From contig NZ_BOLX01000012.1 of the NCBI RefSeq assembly GCF_016861915.1, positions 1-61,625 on the forward strand: a stretch of DNA of 61,625 bases, written 5' to 3'. The stretch comes from Apilactobacillus nanyangensis (GTDB taxonomy: Bacteria; Bacillota; Bacilli; Lactobacillales; Lactobacillaceae). Shown here piece by piece: positions 59,690 to 61,625 of the stretch. The position numbers and the translations under genes were made by a program. Each line of letters begins with the position of its first letter. The stretch's first letter is position 1. The notes under the pieces are model-generated. The model was not told the DNA's origin, ran no database searches, and worked only from the letters and a program-made list of their open reading frames with translations.

Positions 59690-60517
59690 ATGAAGGTAGT
59701 GGGAATTGGAGATAACGTAATTGATATATATTGTGATCAAAAAGTTATGTACGTAGGTGGAAATGCTTTAAACTTTTGTGTTTTTTCTGAAGAAGTAGGA
59801 AGTAGTTCATCTTTTGTAGGAAACTTTGGAAATGATGAATTGTCAAAGTTCGCAATTTCCACGCTTAAGAAACTGAATATAGACATTAGTCATTCTAAGC
59901 GCTTAGAAGGAGAAAATGGATATTCAAAGGTGAATTTAAACAATGGTGACAGAGAATTTATCTATAGTAACCGTGGTGGTGTTCTAAAAAATAAAATTTT
60001 ACTAGAACAGGATGACTTGGATTTTATTAATAGAAACGATTTAGTGCATTTTAATATAAATGGTAATAGTGATGACTATTTGAAGTATATCAATGGGCCG
60101 AAGATTGTTTATGATTTTTCTGACTTGTTTGATGAATCAATAATTAAAAAGAATGCTCCATATATTGATTTGGCATGTTTTTCATGTCCGAAATATTCTG
60201 AAAAAGAAATGTTTGATCTTATTGATAAGGTCAAAAAAATTGGAATTGAAAGAGTTTTGTGCACGTCAGGGGCAAAAGGAGCTTGGATCAATGATGGTAA
60301 TCGTGTAATTCATGTTCCTGCCCATATCGTTTCCCCAATTGATACTATGGGAGCCGGAGATTCTTTTATAGCATATGTTTCTAACAATATATTCGATAAA
60401 GATAAAAGTAAGACAATTAAAGATATTCTTACAGAAGCGTCTTATTACTCTTCGAAACAAGTAATGAGAAATGGCTCTTTTGGATACGGAAGAAGATTTT
60501 TCGAAGGAGATATCTAA
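59690..60517 (+). CDS. frlD: Fructosamine (fructoselysine) 6-kinase, PfkB family
   Basis: 275 residues from ATG 59690 with SD GGGAGA. It matches FrlD through its length: KVVGIGDNVIDIY at the start, GGNALNFCVFSEEVG, DISHSKRLEGENG, IVYDFSDLFDES, and the anion-hole/catalytic motif DTMGAGDSFIAYV (about 221-233). It phosphorylates the 6-OH of imported fructosyl-amino acid. The specific amino acid (lysine or another) cannot be read from sequence. Its stop lies one base before the frlB start codon. Confidence 0.88.
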   Translation: MKVVGIGDNVIDIYCDQKVMYVGGNALNFCVFSEEVGSSSSFVGNFGNDELSKFAISTLKKLNIDISHSKRLEGENGYSKVNLNNGDREFIYSNRGGVLKNKILLEQDDLDFINRNDLVHFNINGNSDDYLKYINGPKIVYDFSDLFDESIIKKNAPYIDLACFSCPKYSEKEMFDLIDKVKKIGIERVLCTSGAKGAWINDGNRVIHVPAHIVSPIDTMGAGDSFIAYVSNNIFDKDKSKTIKDILTEASYYSSKQVMRNGSFGYGRRFFEGDI

Positions 60518-60518
60518 A

Positions 60519-61520
60519 ATGGAAAAATATATGAATACTTCTACACAAGAAGAAATTAAAAAGATAGTTAATAAGATAAAAGCAAAGCAAGAAAATATTA
60601 AAACAGTCTTTTTTGTTGGATGTGGAGCATCGTTATCAGAACTTTACGTTGGAAAATATTTCCTTCAACAAAATTCACAAAAGTTGCAATCATATTTGAT
60701 TAATGCAAACGAGTTCAACTATGCAAAGCCTGTGTCAGCTAATGATCAAAGTGTTGTCATTGTTGCCTCTTTGGGTGGAACTACGGATGAATCAATTGAG
60801 GCTGTTTCGAGGGCTAAATCATGGGGATGTCATACAATTGCAGTTACTCATGAACCTAAATCTGATTTAACTACAGATGCAGATTATACAGTTACTCATG
60901 GTTTCTTCGAAAGTTACGCTGCAAAGGCAGCAAAACAAAAGGTAGTTCTTGAAATTGCGGTTGAAGTTCTTCAACAGTTTGAAGGGTACAAAGACTACAA
61001 AGATATGTCTGATGGAATTAACAAAATCGATGATGTTATTAATTCTGCAGCAAGCAATTCATATAATAATGCAGTAGAATTTGCTGATAGATATAAAGAT
61101 GATAGTACAATTTATACCTTAGCAAGTGGACCTACATTCGGCTCCGGATATTCAACAGCAAACTTTATTTTTATGGAAATGCAATGGATATCATCTCCAC
61201 TGATTAACAGTGCTGAGTATTTCCATGGTCCATTTGAATTAACTAATACCGCTACACCATACCTTTTGTTTATGAATGAAGGATCATCCAGACATCTAGA
61301 TGCTAGAGCATTGGCGTTTTTACAAAGATTCAACGCTAAGGTTACAGTATTAGATGCCAAAGATTATGGATTAGCTGATTCGATTCCTGAAAGTGTAGTT
61401 GATTACTTCAATCCGCTACTATTAACTGGAGTTATGAGAGTTCATTTAGAGCAATTAGCTATTGCCAGAAAGCATCCATATACTAAGAGACAATACATGT
61501 GGAAGTTAGAAAGTTATTAA
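60519..61520 (+). CDS. frlB: Fructosamine 6-phosphate deglycase, SIS domain
   Basis: 333 residues from ATG 60519 with SD GAAGGAG; an in-frame ATG at 60471 lies inside frlD and lacks an SD. Two SIS domains: VFFVGCGASLSELYVGKYFL, VIVASLGGTTDESIEAV and GPTFGSGYSTANFIFMEMQW. These are followed by the FrlB/GlmS-type active region INSAEYFHGPFELTN (His/Glu at about 245). It hydrolyses fructosamine 6-phosphate to glucose 6-phosphate plus the free amino acid. Last gene before the IS. Confidence 0.9.
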   Translation: MEKYMNTSTQEEIKKIVNKIKAKQENIKTVFFVGCGASLSELYVGKYFLQQNSQKLQSYLINANEFNYAKPVSANDQSVVIVASLGGTTDESIEAVSRAKSWGCHTIAVTHEPKSDLTTDADYTVTHGFFESYAAKAAKQKVVLEIAVEVLQQFEGYKDYKDMSDGINKIDDVINSAASNSYNNAVEFADRYKDDSTIYTLASGPTFGSGYSTANFIFMEMQWISSPLINSAEYFHGPFELTNTATPYLLFMNEGSSRHLDARALAFLQRFNAKVTVLDAKDYGLADSIPESVVDYFNPLLLTGVMRVHLEQLAIARKHPYTKRQYMWKLESY

Positions 61521-61523
61521 ATA

Positions 61524-61549
61524 AAAAAGTAGTCATTAACTATATGACT
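61524..61549 (+). terminator. Terminator hairpin of the fructosamine operon, interrupted by the IS
   Basis: A-tract, then AGTCAT-TAACTAT-ATGACT (61531-61549). The expected T-run is missing because the IS end TGAACTG starts at 61549. This mirrors the left end of the window. Confidence 0.65.
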
Positions 61550-61625
61550 GAACTGAACCCCTTGAGTTGGAGAAATCTAACCTAAGGGGTTCTTTTATGT
61601 TTTCTAAAGAATTAAAATTAGCTGC
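61549..61625 (+). mobile_element. Right-hand copy of the IS end (IRL side), truncated by the window edge
   Basis: Identical in inverted orientation to bases 1-75. The end TGAACTGAACCCC is followed by a 38-base hairpin (arms GAACCCCTT at 61555-61563 and AAGGGGTTC at 61584-61592) and an ATG. The IS body lies beyond the window. Confidence 0.75.
61597..61625 (+). CDS. IS transposase first ORF (orfA), 5' fragment
   Basis: ATG 61597, 7 bases after AAGGGG, encodes MFSKELKLA and runs off the end. Same protein start as the left copy. Assignment to the IS3-family orfA is by N-terminal style and the inverted-repeat context. Confidence 0.6.

Noticed and set aside
1-61625. 61-kb composite transposon bounded by the inverted IS copies
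   Set aside because: The cargo is mostly core genes (xfp, glyA, pyr operon, ltaS), and both ends stop within 77 bases of the IS start, which looks like contig boundaries.

Overview
The window comes from a low-GC obligately heterofermentative lactic acid bacterium (family Lactobacillaceae). The evidence is a full-length, highly codon-adapted phosphoketolase, Firmicutes-style T-box and PyrR attenuators, GlnR, BirA and WalR-type DNA sites, Apf/LysM cell-wall proteins, lipoteichoic acid synthase and RNase Y. An Apilactobacillus- or Fructilactobacillus-like genus is a guess, not something the sequence proves. Almost all of the window is ordinary chromosomal housekeeping and surface-biology content. 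I saw no rRNA, tRNA or CRISPR.

Ends. The first 75 and last 77 bases are the same insertion-sequence end (IS3-like, with the first codons of its first ORF) in opposite orientation. In both cases the IS begins directly after the hairpin of a rho-independent terminator of the neighbouring gene. The window is therefore probably a whole contig that stops where a multicopy IS starts.

Left part (0.1-20 kb). An aldo/keto reductase with its MerR regulator (1.0-1.4 kb) is followed by an XRE membrane regulator, then an ABC-2 exporter operon with a TetR regulator. Biotin genes come next: birA at 4.8 kb and bioY at 10.4 kb, the latter behind a clear BirA operator. Between them lie two unusual secreted proteins, a 902-residue coiled-coil repeat protein and a 269-residue protein with a histone-like Lys/Ala/His tail. 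glyA sits behind a glycine T-box. A second aldo/keto reductase, a P-type cation ATPase, DUF1836, HD and YbaK proteins, and a CadD/ArsR metal pair follow.

Middle (20-46 kb). A GntR regulator and phosphoketolase are followed by a pseudouridine synthase, a candidate ncRNA, an ammonium transporter with two GlnR boxes, an RNase Y with a degenerate KH loop, and a 5'-nucleotidase. Then come an Spx protein lacking its CXXC switch, a nucleoside hydrolase, ferredoxin/flavodoxin reductase, a K+ channel, LTA synthase, an NlpC/P60 hydrolase, a MerR-glucosaminidase pair, TerC, thioredoxin, and an NhaC-type transporter behind a probable tyrosine T-box.

Right part (46.7-61.5 kb). Two Apf-like LysM proteins appear to start at AUU/AUC codons, the first behind a perfect three-repeat WalR site. 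The pyrBC-carAB-pyrD operon is preceded by two tandem PyrR attenuators. Last is an AT-rich six-gene operon read as fructosamine (Amadori product) utilisation: amino-acid-type ABC importer, GntR regulator, FrlD-type kinase and FrlB-type deglycase. FrlB would yield glucose 6-phosphate, which this organism would burn through the phosphoketolase encoded at 21-23 kb.
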